A stretch of 64,000 nt of DNA from Pelomonas sp963422775 (lineage in GTDB: Bacteria > Pseudomonadota > Gammaproteobacteria > Burkholderiales > Burkholderiaceae_C), in assembly GCA_963422775.4 (NCBI GenBank), contig CAUJSJ030000154.1:1-64000 (forward strand). The letters are read 5' to 3'. Shown one piece after another: positions 1-8,220 of the stretch (the stretch's first letter is position 1; each line of letters starts with the position of its first letter). Under the pieces are notes generated by a model. The model searched no databases, was not told the DNA's origin, and saw only the letters and a program-made list of their open reading frames with translations. The position numbers and the translations under genes are program-made.

Positions 1-80
1 CGGGTTTTTGGCGAAGGCCGCAGGCCTGCGGTGCGCCCGCGCCGCAACGCATCGCGCAGCGAGGCGTTCGCCAAAACGAC
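1..80. other. Structured intergenic segment with nested inverted repeats
   Basis: No convincing reading frame is seen. A 10-bp inverted repeat pairs 6-15 (TTTTGGCGAA) with 67-76 (TTCGCCAAAA). Inside it lies a 14-bp perfect palindrome, CCGCAGGCCTGCGG, at 18-31. The segment could be the downstream part of a transcript, a protein-binding region or a decayed repeat. The window edge cuts off its left context, so its role is unknown. Confidence 0.35.
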
Positions 81-83
81 AGT

Positions 84-170
84 CAAAAAAAACCCGAGCT
101 TTTGCAAGCTCGGGTTGAATCCACCATGGAGGCGGTGGAGGAGACAATCGGTGCGAAAACGTTTTCGCTT
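84..170 (-). ncRNA. Candidate small regulatory RNA with anti-Shine-Dalgarno motifs
   Basis: Read on the minus strand, a promoter-like pair (177-206) is followed by three predicted hairpins. Hairpin 1 comes from the 16-bp palindrome GCGAAAACGTTTTCGC (153-168). A single-stranded UCUCCUCC follows at 144-137. Hairpin 2 has stem CCACC/GGTGG (138-134 with 125-121) and loop GCCUCCAU, so a second CCUCC is displayed in a loop. Hairpin 3 is an 11-bp stem with a U-run and looks like an intrinsic terminator. The predicted transcript is about 87 nt with no plausible peptide. CCUCC-displaying loops are typical of small RNAs that pair with ribosome binding sites; that this one does so is inference. The 16-bp palindrome could instead be a LacI-type operator. 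Confidence 0.55.
85..116 (-). terminator. Intrinsic terminator of the candidate small RNA
   Basis: An 11-bp perfect inverted repeat (91-101 with 106-116) has a 4-nt loop. On the minus strand the stem is followed by eight T residues (85-92, the first two overlapping the stem base). Leftward orientation is clear because the A-run lies on the left of the plus strand. Confidence 0.8.
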
Positions 171-176
171 GGGAGC

Positions 177-206
177 AGTTTAGCGCCGAGTTATGCTGCG
201 CCGCAA
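177..206 (-). promoter_or_regulatory. Leftward promoter of the candidate small RNA
   Basis: On the minus strand TTGCGG (201-206) and TAAACT (177-182) are separated by 18 bp, a good sigma-70 match. Transcription would start near 170, just before the GCGAAAACGTTTTCGC palindrome. Confidence 0.5.
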
Positions 207-243
207 TATATTTTCTGTGAACGAATTGGAGCTTTGCCTCTAG

Positions 244-681
244 ATGACCATGGAATGCACCGTCAGTTGGCTGGGTCCTGAGGGCCCGAGTGGCATGAGC
301 TTTGTCGCGGAGACCGGCAGCGGTCATGTGCTGTCCATGGACGGCGCGCCGGATGGGGGCGGCCGCAACCTGGCGCCGCGGCCCATGGAGACCGTGCTGG
401 CCGGCACCGGCGGATGTACGGCCTACGACGTCGTGCTGATCCTCAAGCGCGGCCGCCACGATGTGCGCGGCTGCAAGGTCATGCTGAAGGCCGAGCGCGC
501 GACGAGCGACCCCAAGGTCTTCACCGCCATCCACTTCCATTTCGTCGTCAGCGGCAAGGCGCTCAAGCCCGAGATCGTCGAGCGGGCGGTGGCGCTGTCC
601 CATGAGAAATACTGCTCAGCCACGGCGATGCTGGCCAAGACCTCGGCCATCAGCACGTCGTTCGAGGTCGTCGAAGTCTGA
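244..681 (+). CDS. OsmC family protein (YhfA-like)
   Basis: A 145-residue protein of the OsmC/Ohr fold, closest in layout to E. coli YhfA. The two cysteines that define the family are present: Cys58 in GGCTAYDVV and Cys124 in SHEKYCSA. The family includes thiol peroxidases that reduce organic hydroperoxides; the YhfA branch has no firmly assigned substrate, so only a redox role is inferred. It is probably cytoplasmic, with no signal peptide. A GGAG lies about 12 bases before ATG 244; a second in-frame ATG at 250 is an alternative start. The gene stands alone between the candidate small RNA and convergent coq7. Confidence 0.85.
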   Translation: MTMECTVSWLGPEGPSGMSFVAETGSGHVLSMDGAPDGGGRNLAPRPMETVLAGTGGCTAYDVVLILKRGRHDVRGCKVMLKAERATSDPKVFTAIHFHFVVSGKALKPEIVERAVALSHEKYCSATAMLAKTSAISTSFEVVEV

Positions 682-694
682 GCCAGGCCCCTGA

Positions 695-1321
695 TCAGAC
701 GCGGTGGGCCACGGTCGTCATGACCTTGGCCGCGGCGCGCATCAGCCCGGGAATGGGCGCGGGCAATGGCGCCGCGCCGGCGGCAAGGGCCGCTTCGGCA
801 TGCTCGGCCTCCTCGCGACGCATCTGGTCGACGATGGCGCGGGACGCGCTATCCGCCGCAGGCAGTCGCTGCAGATGCGAGGCCAGATGGGCTTCGACCT
901 GGCGCTCCGTCTCGACGACGAACCCGAGGCTCCATTTGTCGCCAGCCAATCCGGCCAGGCTGCCCCAGGCGAAAGCACCGGCCCACCACAGCGGCGCGAG
1001 GTGGCTGGTGTGGCTGCCCAGCTCGCCGATGCGGTCGGCCGTCCAGGCGAGGTGATCCAGTTCTTCCTGGGCGGCCTGATCGAAATGTCGGCGCAGTGGC
1101 TCGCTGCGGCTGAACAGGCTCTGCGACGCGTACAGCGCCTGCGCGCAGATTTCGCCGACGTGATTGACGCGCATCAGCGCCGCCGCGTGCTGCTTGTCCG
1201 CGGCGCTCAGGTCGTCGGGCGACTGCGCCGCCGACGGCGATTGTCGTGAGGCTCGCGTCGGCACGAAAACCGTGCGAAGCCCGGCGTCGAGCGTGCTGAT
1301 GAACCTGTCGCGCAGATTCAT
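695..1321 (-). CDS. coq7: Demethoxyubiquinone hydroxylase, Coq7 family
   Basis: A di-iron monooxygenase that hydroxylates demethoxyubiquinone late in ubiquinone synthesis, replacing the flavoprotein UbiF of enterobacteria. The carboxylate-bridged iron ligands of the family are visible. In the numbering of the longer frame that opens at 1357 they are Glu69 (VGEIC), Glu99/His102 (EELDH), Glu149/Glu151 (VETER) and Glu183/His186 (EEAEH). The start at 1321 is preferred because it gives the usual N-terminus MNLRDRFISTLDAGLRTVF; the upstream ATG at 1357 has no ribosome binding site and adds an atypical 12 residues. The gene is transcribed alone and faces the OsmC gene. Confidence 0.9.
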   Translation of the reverse strand: MNLRDRFISTLDAGLRTVFVPTRASRQSPSAAQSPDDLSAADKQHAAALMRVNHVGEICAQALYASQSLFSRSEPLRRHFDQAAQEELDHLAWTADRIGELGSHTSHLAPLWWAGAFAWGSLAGLAGDKWSLGFVVETERQVEAHLASHLQRLPAADSASRAIVDQMRREEAEHAEAALAAGAAPLPAPIPGLMRAAAKVMTTVAHRV

Positions 1322-1550
1322 CTCGCGGCGATGCGGAGGGGTTGCTTCGGATTGCATTCAGTTAACTAGTGTTTCGATTAAGTAATCATGAAATGCGCAT
1401 GACGTTGCGACTCCGCAACGGCAACACACAATTTCATATCCGTGAATTCCCGAAGACCCCCGGGCTCTGGTGGAATACGTGTACTTCCCCACAGGAGGTG
1501 AGTCGCTGCGCTGTTCGGCCCCGGCTCGGATGAATACCTAGGAGTATTGA

Positions 1551-2573
1551 ATGAAAAAAGCTCTGATTGCCCTGGCCGTGCTTGGCCTGACCGGCGGCGC
1601 CGCCGTCGCGCAATCGTCCGTCACCCTCTTCGGCGTCATCGATGCCGACCTGAAGTACGTCAAGACCGGCGGCCTCACGGTGAAGAAGCTGGACTCCAGT
1701 GGCCTGAACACCAGCCGTTTCGGCGTGCGCGGCACCGAAGACCTCGGCGGCGGCCTGAAGGCTGGCTTCTGGCTGGAATCCCAAGTTGATACCGACACCG
1801 GTGTCGCAGGTGGCGGCAGTGCCTTCTGGGGTCGCCGTGCCACGGTCAGCCTGGCTGGCGACTTCGGTGAAGTGCGCCTCGGCCGCAACAAGACTGTCTC
1901 GCGACTGCACATCGAAGACTTCGATCCGTCCGCATTCACGGGCCTGGGCAGCGTCAGCGTGCTGTACAGCAACCTGGGCAGCGGCAACGGCACGTCGTTC
2001 GGCCGCGCCGACAACCTCGCGTCGTACTCGCTGCCGGGCAATCTCGGCGGCTTCTACGGCGGTGTGGATGTGTCGGCCGGCGAAGGCGTGGGCACCAACA
2101 AGGGCCAGTCGGTTCGCCTGGGCTACAAGCAGGGTCCCCTGCACGTGTCGGGCGCCTATGCCAATACGTCGAATGCCGCAGACAACGACAAGTTCAAGCT
2201 GGCGTCTGTTGGCGCGGCGTACGACTTCGGCGTGGTTCGCCCTTCGCTGTCCTACACGGAATCCAAGTATCTGGCGCGCAAGCAAAAGGTCCTGACGGCC
2301 TCCCTGACGGCTCCTCTGGGCCAAGGCCAGCTGTGGGGTTCCTACAGCGAAGCCAAGACCAGCGGCGAGACAGGCTTCGCCACCGTCGGCACTCCCAAGC
2401 TGTTTGCCCTCGGCTACATCTACAACCTGTCCAAGCGCACCGCGCTGTACACGACTTTTGCCCAGCTGAAGAACGACGGCACGACCCGCTTCGCTCTGGG
2501 TGGCGCACCGGCCGCTACGGCAAACGGCCAGAAGTCCACGGGTTACGACGTCGGCGTCCGCCACAGCTTCTGA
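1551..2573 (+). CDS. Outer membrane porin (Gram-negative Porin_4 type)
   Basis: A 340-residue general porin of the kind abundant in Burkholderiales. It has a clear signal peptide (residues 1-20, MKKALIALAVLGLTGGAAVA) followed by the family's first strand QSSVTLFGVIDA, the RFGVRGTEDLGGGLKAGFWLE motif region, and a C-terminal phenylalanine (VRHSF) needed for outer membrane assembly. It would form a beta-barrel channel for small hydrophilic solutes, with unknown selectivity. AGGAGT sits 8 bases before ATG 1551. An intrinsic terminator follows, so it is a single-gene unit. The next gene is a paralogue sharing the start and signal-peptide style. Confidence 0.93.
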   Translation: MKKALIALAVLGLTGGAAVAQSSVTLFGVIDADLKYVKTGGLTVKKLDSSGLNTSRFGVRGTEDLGGGLKAGFWLESQVDTDTGVAGGGSAFWGRRATVSLAGDFGEVRLGRNKTVSRLHIEDFDPSAFTGLGSVSVLYSNLGSGNGTSFGRADNLASYSLPGNLGGFYGGVDVSAGEGVGTNKGQSVRLGYKQGPLHVSGAYANTSNAADNDKFKLASVGAAYDFGVVRPSLSYTESKYLARKQKVLTASLTAPLGQGQLWGSYSEAKTSGETGFATVGTPKLFALGYIYNLSKRTALYTTFAQLKNDGTTRFALGGAPAATANGQKSTGYDVGVRHSF

Positions 2574-2609
2574 TATCGAGCGGCCTCTGGGGCCGCTGCG
2601 AAATCAGCC

Positions 2610-2636
2610 AAGCCGCCCTCGGGCGGCTTTTCTTTT
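2610..2636 (+). terminator. Intrinsic terminator after porin 1
   Basis: The 8-bp stem AAGCCGCC/GGCGGCTT (2610-2617 with 2622-2629) with loop CTCG is followed by a T-rich tail. It ends the first porin transcript. Confidence 0.85.
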
Positions 2637-2762
2637 GTCTGGTCGTTTGTCCCGCGTGAGACAGGGGAATTGCTGTGGGCAATCCACAACAGATCTCGCG
2701 TTATGGCATGGCGCATCGCTGAGAATCAAGCGGTTCACCTTTCTTCGCAGGAGACAACGTTG

Positions 2763-3965
2763 ATGAAAAAAGCTACTTTGGCTGTGGCCGTTCTGGCCGC
2801 CAGCACTTCCGCCGCCTGGGCCCAATCTAGCGTGACCCTGTACGGCATCGTGGATGCTGCTGCGCGTTACACCAGTAACGCCAACCCCGGTGTGGCCAAC
2901 AAGCAGCTGATTCCTGGGGGCATGTCGCAAAGCCGCCTGGGTGTCAACGTCACCGAGGATATGGGTGGCGGTCTCAAGGCGCTGGTGAATATGGAACACC
3001 GCCTGAGTTCGGATACGGGCGCGGTTGCGGCCGCAGAATTCTGGCGCCAGGCGTGGGTTGGTCTGCAGTCCAGTGAATTCGGCCAGATCCGTCTCGGCCG
3101 TCAGTACAACATCCTGTTCGACGTCTACACGTCGACCTTTGCATCCTTCCGCTACTCGCCGTACATCGAGGCTTATAAGCCTGAGATCGGCATGGCCATG
3201 GCTGCCCGCCAAGACAACATGGTCAAGTACTTGGTTCAGGTCGGAAATATCTATGGCGAAATTCAGGTGAGTGCTGGTGAAGGCCAGACCGGCGCTGCGG
3301 CCCAGTTGCCCAACAAGACCATCGGCGGCTTGGTGCGTTACAACGACGGCACGTTTGGCGCGGGTGGTGCCTACCTGCAAGCCACAGAGCAGACCGGCAA
3401 GAAGATCAAGGCGACCGTCCTGGGCGCGTCGTACACGCAAGGGCCTCTGTACGTTCACGCCTCCTGGGGTGAGAACAAGTTTGAAAATCCCTTCGGCCTG
3501 CTGAATCAGAGCAGCGCTGCGGCGTTTGGCGCCTCTGCCGCGGCCAACAGCCCGTTCGCTATTGCGCTGGGTACGCGCGGCGCGTACACCTCCGGCATTC
3601 TGGGCGCCAGCATGTTCACGAACGACTCTGCCGACATCAAGAAGCGCACCATGCTGATGTTCGGTGCGACTTATCAGCTGACCCCGCAGCTGAACATCGG
3701 CGCCAATGCCTGGCTGACCGAGCAGACGCACTTCGGCACGGCGCAGAATCTGGCGGCGCCGTTTGCGAACGCCCTGGGCTTCGCGACCAATGCCAACACC
3801 AAGTCCAAGGCCAACTTCTTCGCCGTCGTCGTCGACTACGCGTTCTCCAAGCGCACCGATGCCTACCTGGAAGTGGACTACACCAAGCTGGAAGGCGAAG
3901 TGCTGTTCCTGAACAGCGCCAGCAAGCGTGGCGGCGCCATGGTGGGCCTGCGTCACCGCTTCTGA
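2763..3965 (+). CDS. Outer membrane porin (Gram-negative Porin_4 type), second copy
   Basis: A 400-residue paralogue of the preceding porin, about 60 residues longer. The signal peptide is residues 1-20 (MKKATLAVAVLAASTSAAWA), then QSSVTLYGIVDA. The conserved SRLGVNVTEDMGGGLKAL block and C-terminal VGLRHRF are present. The frame is open upstream to 2670, but ATG 2763 is chosen because it starts the signal peptide and has CAGGAG about 10 bases ahead. The extra length lies in middle segments rich in Ala, Gly and Asn, which suggests longer surface loops. Adjacent paralogous porins suggest gene duplication with divergence. Confidence 0.93.
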   Translation: MKKATLAVAVLAASTSAAWAQSSVTLYGIVDAAARYTSNANPGVANKQLIPGGMSQSRLGVNVTEDMGGGLKALVNMEHRLSSDTGAVAAAEFWRQAWVGLQSSEFGQIRLGRQYNILFDVYTSTFASFRYSPYIEAYKPEIGMAMAARQDNMVKYLVQVGNIYGEIQVSAGEGQTGAAAQLPNKTIGGLVRYNDGTFGAGGAYLQATEQTGKKIKATVLGASYTQGPLYVHASWGENKFENPFGLLNQSSAAAFGASAAANSPFAIALGTRGAYTSGILGASMFTNDSADIKKRTMLMFGATYQLTPQLNIGANAWLTEQTHFGTAQNLAAPFANALGFATNANTKSKANFFAVVVDYAFSKRTDAYLEVDYTKLEGEVLFLNSASKRGGAMVGLRHRF

Positions 3966-4002
3966 TGTCGATGCGGGGTCGCAAGGCTCCGCGAGATGTT
4001 TC

Positions 4003-4029
4003 AACGGGCCGCGTCAGCGGCCCGTTTTC
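4003..4029 (+). terminator. Intrinsic terminator after porin 2
   Basis: The 10-bp perfect stem AACGGGCCGC/GCGGCCCGTT (4003-4012 with 4017-4026) with loop GTCA is followed by TTTT. It separates the second porin from the ABC transporter operon. Confidence 0.88.
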
Positions 4030-4145
4030 ATTGGTGGCTGCGCCGCGCTGTGGCGCTAGGGCATTCCCTGTGGGTTCGCGCCTTCAACCTTCGGCCATGA
4101 TGCCGCCTTCGCGCGGCGCAATAACGCGCTCGCTTCAAAGTCTTC

Positions 4146-5124
4146 ATGCTGGTCTTCATTCTTCGCCGCCTGGTTCAGGCTCTGGTCGTCATGCTGTCGG
4201 TGGCTTTCATCGCCTTCATGCTGTTCCAGTACGTCGGCGACCCCGTCACCAATCTGCTGGGGCCAGGACGCGACAGAAGAGCAGCGCGTCGCGCTGCGCA
4301 AGGATCTGGGCCTGGACCAGCCCTTCCCGGTGCAGTTCGCCCGTTTCGCGGGCAACGCGGCCCAGGGGGAGTTCGGCATCAGCCTGCGCCAGGGTCGCAA
4401 GGTCTCGACCCTCATCGGCGAACGCTTCCCGGCGACGCTGGAACTCGCTCTGGTGGCCGGCCTGATCGCGCTCGGGCTGGGGATCCCGCTTGGCGTCTAT
4501 GCAGCGCTTCGTCGCGGCAAGGCAAGTGCGCAACTGCTGATGACGGGCACGCTGTTCGGCGTCAGCCTGCCCAATTTCGTCATCGGCATCGTGCTGATCT
4601 GGGTCTTCGCCGTCGAGCTCAAATGGCTGCCCAGCTTCGGTCGTGGCGAGGTCGTCGCCTTCGGCACCTGGACCTCGGGCCTGTTGACGCGTGACGGTCT
4701 GCTGCACCTGATCCTGCCGGCCTTCACGCTGTCGGCCTTCCAGCTCACGCTGATCATGCGGCTCGTGCGCGCCGAGATGCTGGAGGTGCTGCGCACCGAC
4801 TACATCCGCTTCGCCCGCGCCCGCGGGCTGACCAACCGCAGCGTCTACTTCGGCCACGCGCTGAAGAACACGCTGGTGCCCGTCATCACCATCACCGGCT
4901 TGCAACTCGGTTCACTGATTGCGTTTGCCATCATCACCGAGCAGGTCTTCCAGTGGCCCGGCATGGGCCTGCTCTTCATTCAGGCCGTGCAGTTCGCCGA
5001 CATCCCCGTGATGGCCGCCTATCTCTGCCTGATCTCGCTGATCTTCGTCGTCATCAATCTCGGCGTCGATCTGCTCTATTTCGCCGTCGACCCGCGCCTG
5101 CGTGTCGAAGGCAAGGCGCATTGA
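4146..5124 (+). pseudogene. Oligopeptide-type ABC transporter permease (DppB/OppB family), frameshifted
   Basis: The first inner-membrane permease of a dipeptide/oligopeptide-type importer. The N-terminal part (4146-4259) gives MLVFILRRLVQALVVMLSVA and continues to GDPVTNLLG. The rest, including the coupling segment with EMLEVLRTDYIRFARARGL, is in another frame that runs to the stop at 5122. The frames join if one G of the GGGG run at 4259-4262 is removed; the product is then about 325 residues, normal for the family, with no other lesion. It may be a recent mutation or a base-call error. The next gene starts 6 bases downstream. As read, the product would lose everything after the first membrane segment unless translation restarts, for example near 4330. 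Confidence 0.85.
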
Positions 5125-5130
5125 GAAGAC

Positions 5131-6075
5131 ATGGCCGTTGACGCCAACTCCAATCCCACCGCGTCGGCGTCGGCGTTGCGCGGCTTCTTCGACGGCGACG
5201 TCTGGCATTCGTTCCGGAGTTCGCCGGTCGCGATGCTGGCGGCAGTCATCGCCTTGGTCTGCTTCGTCTGCGCGCTGTTTGCGGAAGTCGTCGCGCCGCA
5301 CAACCCCTTTGACCTGGCGACGCTTGAACTGATGGACTCCCTGAAGCCGCCATCCTGGATTGACGGCGGCGAGCCCAGATACTGGCTTGGCACCGACGGC
5401 CAGGGCCGCGACATCCTGTCGGCGCTGATGTACGGCGCACGCATCTCGCTGCTCGTGGGCATCGCGTCAGTGCTGCTGTCCATCCTGATCGGTGTCACCC
5501 TGGGCCTTTTGGCCGGCTTCGTCGGCGGCCGGGTCGATGCCTTCATCATGCGGATCTGCGACGTGATGCTGTCCTTCCCGTCCATCCTCGTCGCGCTGAT
5601 GATCAGTGGCGTTGGCCGCACGCTGTTCCCGCACGCGCCCGACATGCTGGCCTTCATCGTCCTCGTGCTGGCCATCTCGTTGACGGGCTGGGTGCAGTAC
5701 GCGCGCACGGTGCGCGGCTCGACGCTGGTGGAGCGCAACAAGGAGTACGTGCAGGCCGCCCGCGTCATCGGCGTCAGCGGCTTTCGCATCATGCGCCGCC
5801 ACGTGCTGCCCAATGTGCTGGGCCCCGTGCTCGTGCTCGCCACCATCCAGGTCGCCTCGGCCATCATCACGGAGGCCACGCTGTCCTTCCTGGGTGTCGG
5901 CGTGCCGGCCACGAGCCCGTCTCTGGGCACGCTGATCCGCAACGGCAACGACTATCTGTTCTCGGGCGAGTGGTGGATCACCGCCTGGCCCAGCCTGACG
6001 CTGATCCTCATCACGCTGAGCGTGAACCTGCTCGGCGACTGGCTGCGCGACGCGCTCAATCCTCGTCTGCGATGA
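5131..6075 (+). CDS. Oligopeptide-type ABC transporter permease (DppC/OppC family)
   Basis: The second permease of the importer, 314 residues. The family hallmark GTDGQGRDILSALMYGARIS lies after the first membrane segment and a periplasmic loop; several hydrophobic helices follow, with a coupling loop containing EYVQAARVIGVSGFRIMRRH that contacts the ATPases. GAGAAG just before ATG 5131 can serve as ribosome binding site. The stop codon overlaps the start of the next ATPase gene (ATGA), so the two are translationally coupled. The substrate is unknown; dipeptides, oligopeptides, nickel or glutathione are all transported by this family. Confidence 0.92.
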   Translation: MAVDANSNPTASASALRGFFDGDVWHSFRSSPVAMLAAVIALVCFVCALFAEVVAPHNPFDLATLELMDSLKPPSWIDGGEPRYWLGTDGQGRDILSALMYGARISLLVGIASVLLSILIGVTLGLLAGFVGGRVDAFIMRICDVMLSFPSILVALMISGVGRTLFPHAPDMLAFIVLVLAISLTGWVQYARTVRGSTLVERNKEYVQAARVIGVSGFRIMRRHVLPNVLGPVLVLATIQVASAIITEATLSFLGVGVPATSPSLGTLIRNGNDYLFSGEWWITAWPSLTLILITLSVNLLGDWLRDALNPRLR

Positions 6076-7052
6076 CTGCCCCCCTCCTCGAAGTCAACCA
6101 CCTGCGGGTGGAGTTTCCCACCCGCCGCGGCACGCTGCTGGCGCTGGACGACATCTCCTTCGCCATCGCGCCGGGCGAGATCCTCGGCGTCGTCGGTGAA
6201 TCGGGTGCCGGCAAGTCGCTGACAGGCGCGGCGATCATCGGCCTGCTGGACCCACCGGGCCGCATCGCCGCGGGTGAAATCAAGCTCGCCGGCCGCCGCA
6301 TCGACAACCTGCCCTACGAGCAGATGCGCCGCATCCGCGGGAAGGAAATCGGCGCTGTTTTCCAGGACCCGCTGACCTCGCTGAACCCGCTGTACACAGT
6401 CGGCCGTCAACTCACCGAAACGATCACGACCCACCTCGACCTGACCGCGGCGCAGGCCCGTGCGCGCGCCATCGAGCTGCTCGCGTCCACGGGGATCCCG
6501 GCGCCCGAGGCGCGCGTGGATCACTACCCCCACCAGTTCTCGGGCGGCATGCGCCAGCGCGTCGTCATCGCACTGGCGCTCGCGGCCAACCCCAAGCTCA
6601 TCGTGGCCGACGAGCCCACGACGGCGCTGGACGTCTCCATCCAGGCGCAGATCATTGCGCTGCTGAAGAAGGTCTGCCGCGAGCAGGGCGCGGCCGTCAT
6701 GCTGGTCACCCACGACATGGGCGTCATCGCTGAAACCTGCGACCGCGTGGCGGTCATGTATGCCGGCCGTATCGCCGAGATCGGCCCCGTGGCTGACGTC
6801 ATCCACCGCCCGGCCCACCCCTACACCGTCGGTCTGATGGGCTCCATCCCGGCCATGGACGAAGACCGCGAGCGACTGCTGCAGATCGACGGCGCCATGC
6901 CGCGGTTGACGGCCATCCCGAACGGCTGCGCCTTCAACCCGCGCTGTGGCCGCGCCGACGAGCGCTGCCGTGTCGAGCGGCCCGAACTGGTGGCCGCCGC
7001 TGCCACCCGGGCCGCCTGCTGGTACCCCGTGACCCAGGAGGCCGTGCGATGA
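6072..7052 (+). CDS. Oligopeptide-type ABC transporter ATP-binding protein (DppD/OppD family)
   Basis: A 326-residue ATPase energising the importer. Walker A GESGAGKS lies at 42-49, with signature FSGGMRQRV and Walker B LIVADEPTTALD. The C-terminal region has the oligopeptide-transporter extension with cysteines (CAFNPRCGRADERC). ATG 6072 is chosen because it overlaps the upstream stop codon (ATGA) and opens directly into MTAPLLEVNHLRVEF; the frame is open further upstream but not homologous there. Its own stop overlaps the next ATPase start in the same way. Confidence 0.93.
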   Translation: MTAPLLEVNHLRVEFPTRRGTLLALDDISFAIAPGEILGVVGESGAGKSLTGAAIIGLLDPPGRIAAGEIKLAGRRIDNLPYEQMRRIRGKEIGAVFQDPLTSLNPLYTVGRQLTETITTHLDLTAAQARARAIELLASTGIPAPEARVDHYPHQFSGGMRQRVVIALALAANPKLIVADEPTTALDVSIQAQIIALLKKVCREQGAAVMLVTHDMGVIAETCDRVAVMYAGRIAEIGPVADVIHRPAHPYTVGLMGSIPAMDEDRERLLQIDGAMPRLTAIPNGCAFNPRCGRADERCRVERPELVAAAATRAACWYPVTQEAVR

Positions 7053-8047
7053 GCGCCCCTCTCGTCGAGGTGCAAGACCTCGCCAAGATCTTCGACGTGT
7101 CGCCGTCCTGGCTGAACCGCGTCGTCGAGCGCAAGCCCAAGGCCTTCGTGCATGCGGTTGATGGTGTGTCCTTCAGCATCCAGCGCGGCAAGACGCTGGC
7201 GCTCGTCGGTGAGAGTGGCTGCGGCAAGAGCACGGTTGCGCGGCTGCTGGTGGGCCTTTACGGTGCCACGCGCGGTGCGGTGAGCTTCGATGGCGAAGAC
7301 ATCGCCAAGACGCTGGCCGGCACCGGGGCCCAGGCGCTGCGCCGGCGCATGCAGATGATCTTCCAGGACCCGTATGCGTCGCTGAACCCGCGCTGGAAGG
7401 TGCTGGACATCGTCGCCGAGCCGCTGCGAGAACACGGCCTGGTGACGGACAACGCCGAGGCCCGACGGCGCGTTGGCGCGCTGCTGAGTTCGGTCGGCCT
7501 GAACCCGGCCGATGCCGAGAAGTTCCCCCACCAGTTCTCCGGCGGCCAGCGCCAGCGCATCTCGATTGCCCGGGCGCTGGCGACCGAGCCGGAGTTCCTC
7601 GTCTGCGACGAACCGACCTCGGCGCTGGACGTGTCGGTGCAGGCCCAGGTCCTCAACATCATGAAGGACCTGCAGCGCGAGCGTGGCCTGACCTATCTCT
7701 TCATCTCGCACAACCTCGCCGTCGTGCGCCATGTGGCGGACCAGGTCGGCGTCATGTATCTCGGCCGCCTCGTCGAGGTGGCCGACAAGGTCGACCTGTT
7801 CGCGCGCCCCCGGCACCCATACACGCGCATGCTGCTGGATGCGATCCCGGACATTCACATGAGCGGCCGCGCCCGCACGCCGGTGCAGGGCGAAGTCCCC
7901 AATCCGCTGAACCCGCCGAGCGGCTGCAGCTTCCATCCGCGCTGCCCGCTGGCCAACGACCGCTGCAAGGCCCAGCGGCCGGCGTTGCTGGAGATCAAGG
8001 GCGTTCGCGTGGCCTGCCACGCCGTGGAAGAGGGCAGGGCCGGCTGA
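7049..8047 (+). CDS. Oligopeptide-type ABC transporter ATP-binding protein (DppF/OppF family)
   Basis: The second ATPase of the importer, 332 residues. It carries GESGCGKS (Walker A), FSGGQRQRI (signature), FLVCDEPTSALD (Walker B) and the C-terminal cysteine extension CSFHPRCPLANDRC. Together with the upstream ATPase it would form the heterodimer that drives the permease pair. No substrate-binding protein gene is found on either side, which is unusual for this operon type. The stop codon is immediately followed, with no spacer, by the stop codon of the convergent lptM gene. Confidence 0.93.
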   Translation: MSAPLVEVQDLAKIFDVSPSWLNRVVERKPKAFVHAVDGVSFSIQRGKTLALVGESGCGKSTVARLLVGLYGATRGAVSFDGEDIAKTLAGTGAQALRRRMQMIFQDPYASLNPRWKVLDIVAEPLREHGLVTDNAEARRRVGALLSSVGLNPADAEKFPHQFSGGQRQRISIARALATEPEFLVCDEPTSALDVSVQAQVLNIMKDLQRERGLTYLFISHNLAVVRHVADQVGVMYLGRLVEVADKVDLFARPRHPYTRMLLDAIPDIHMSGRARTPVQGEVPNPLNPPSGCSFHPRCPLANDRCKAQRPALLEIKGVRVACHAVEEGRAG

Positions 8048-8209
8048 TCAGCGCCTGGCGGGGGCCGAGGCGGCCGACGCTGCGTCCGCAGGCTTGGGCA
8101 AGGTCAGCGGCCCCTTCTGCCCGCAACCCGCGAGGACGGTAAGGGTGAACAGCAGGGCCATTCCCTTCGCAAAGGGGCGCCCACCTACACTGGCGGCAGT
8201 CTTCTTCAT
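8048..8209 (-). CDS. lptM: LPS-assembly lipoprotein LptM (YifL)
   Basis: A 53-residue lipoprotein. Residues 1-28 form a lipoprotein signal peptide ending in the lipobox LAGC, so Cys29 would be acylated. The conserved segment GCGQKGPLTLP is diagnostic of the LptM/YifL family. The rest is a low-complexity Ala/Pro/Ser tail. In E. coli LptM assists oxidative maturation of the LptD/LptE LPS translocon at the outer membrane. It sits divergently beside cyaY, 11 bp apart, as in many betaproteobacteria. The lysA gene that often follows lptM is absent; an ABC transporter operon abuts its stop codon instead. Confidence 0.88.
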   Translation of the reverse strand: MKKTAASVGGRPFAKGMALLFTLTVLAGCGQKGPLTLPKPADAASAASAPARR

Positions 8210-8220
8210 CCGCCCAGTTT

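Noticed and set aside
153..168. The 16-bp palindrome as a definite LacI-family operator
   Set aside because: Its central CG and symmetry would fit, but it lies downstream of a promoter in a position that equally makes the first hairpin of the small RNA, and no LacI-family gene is nearby.
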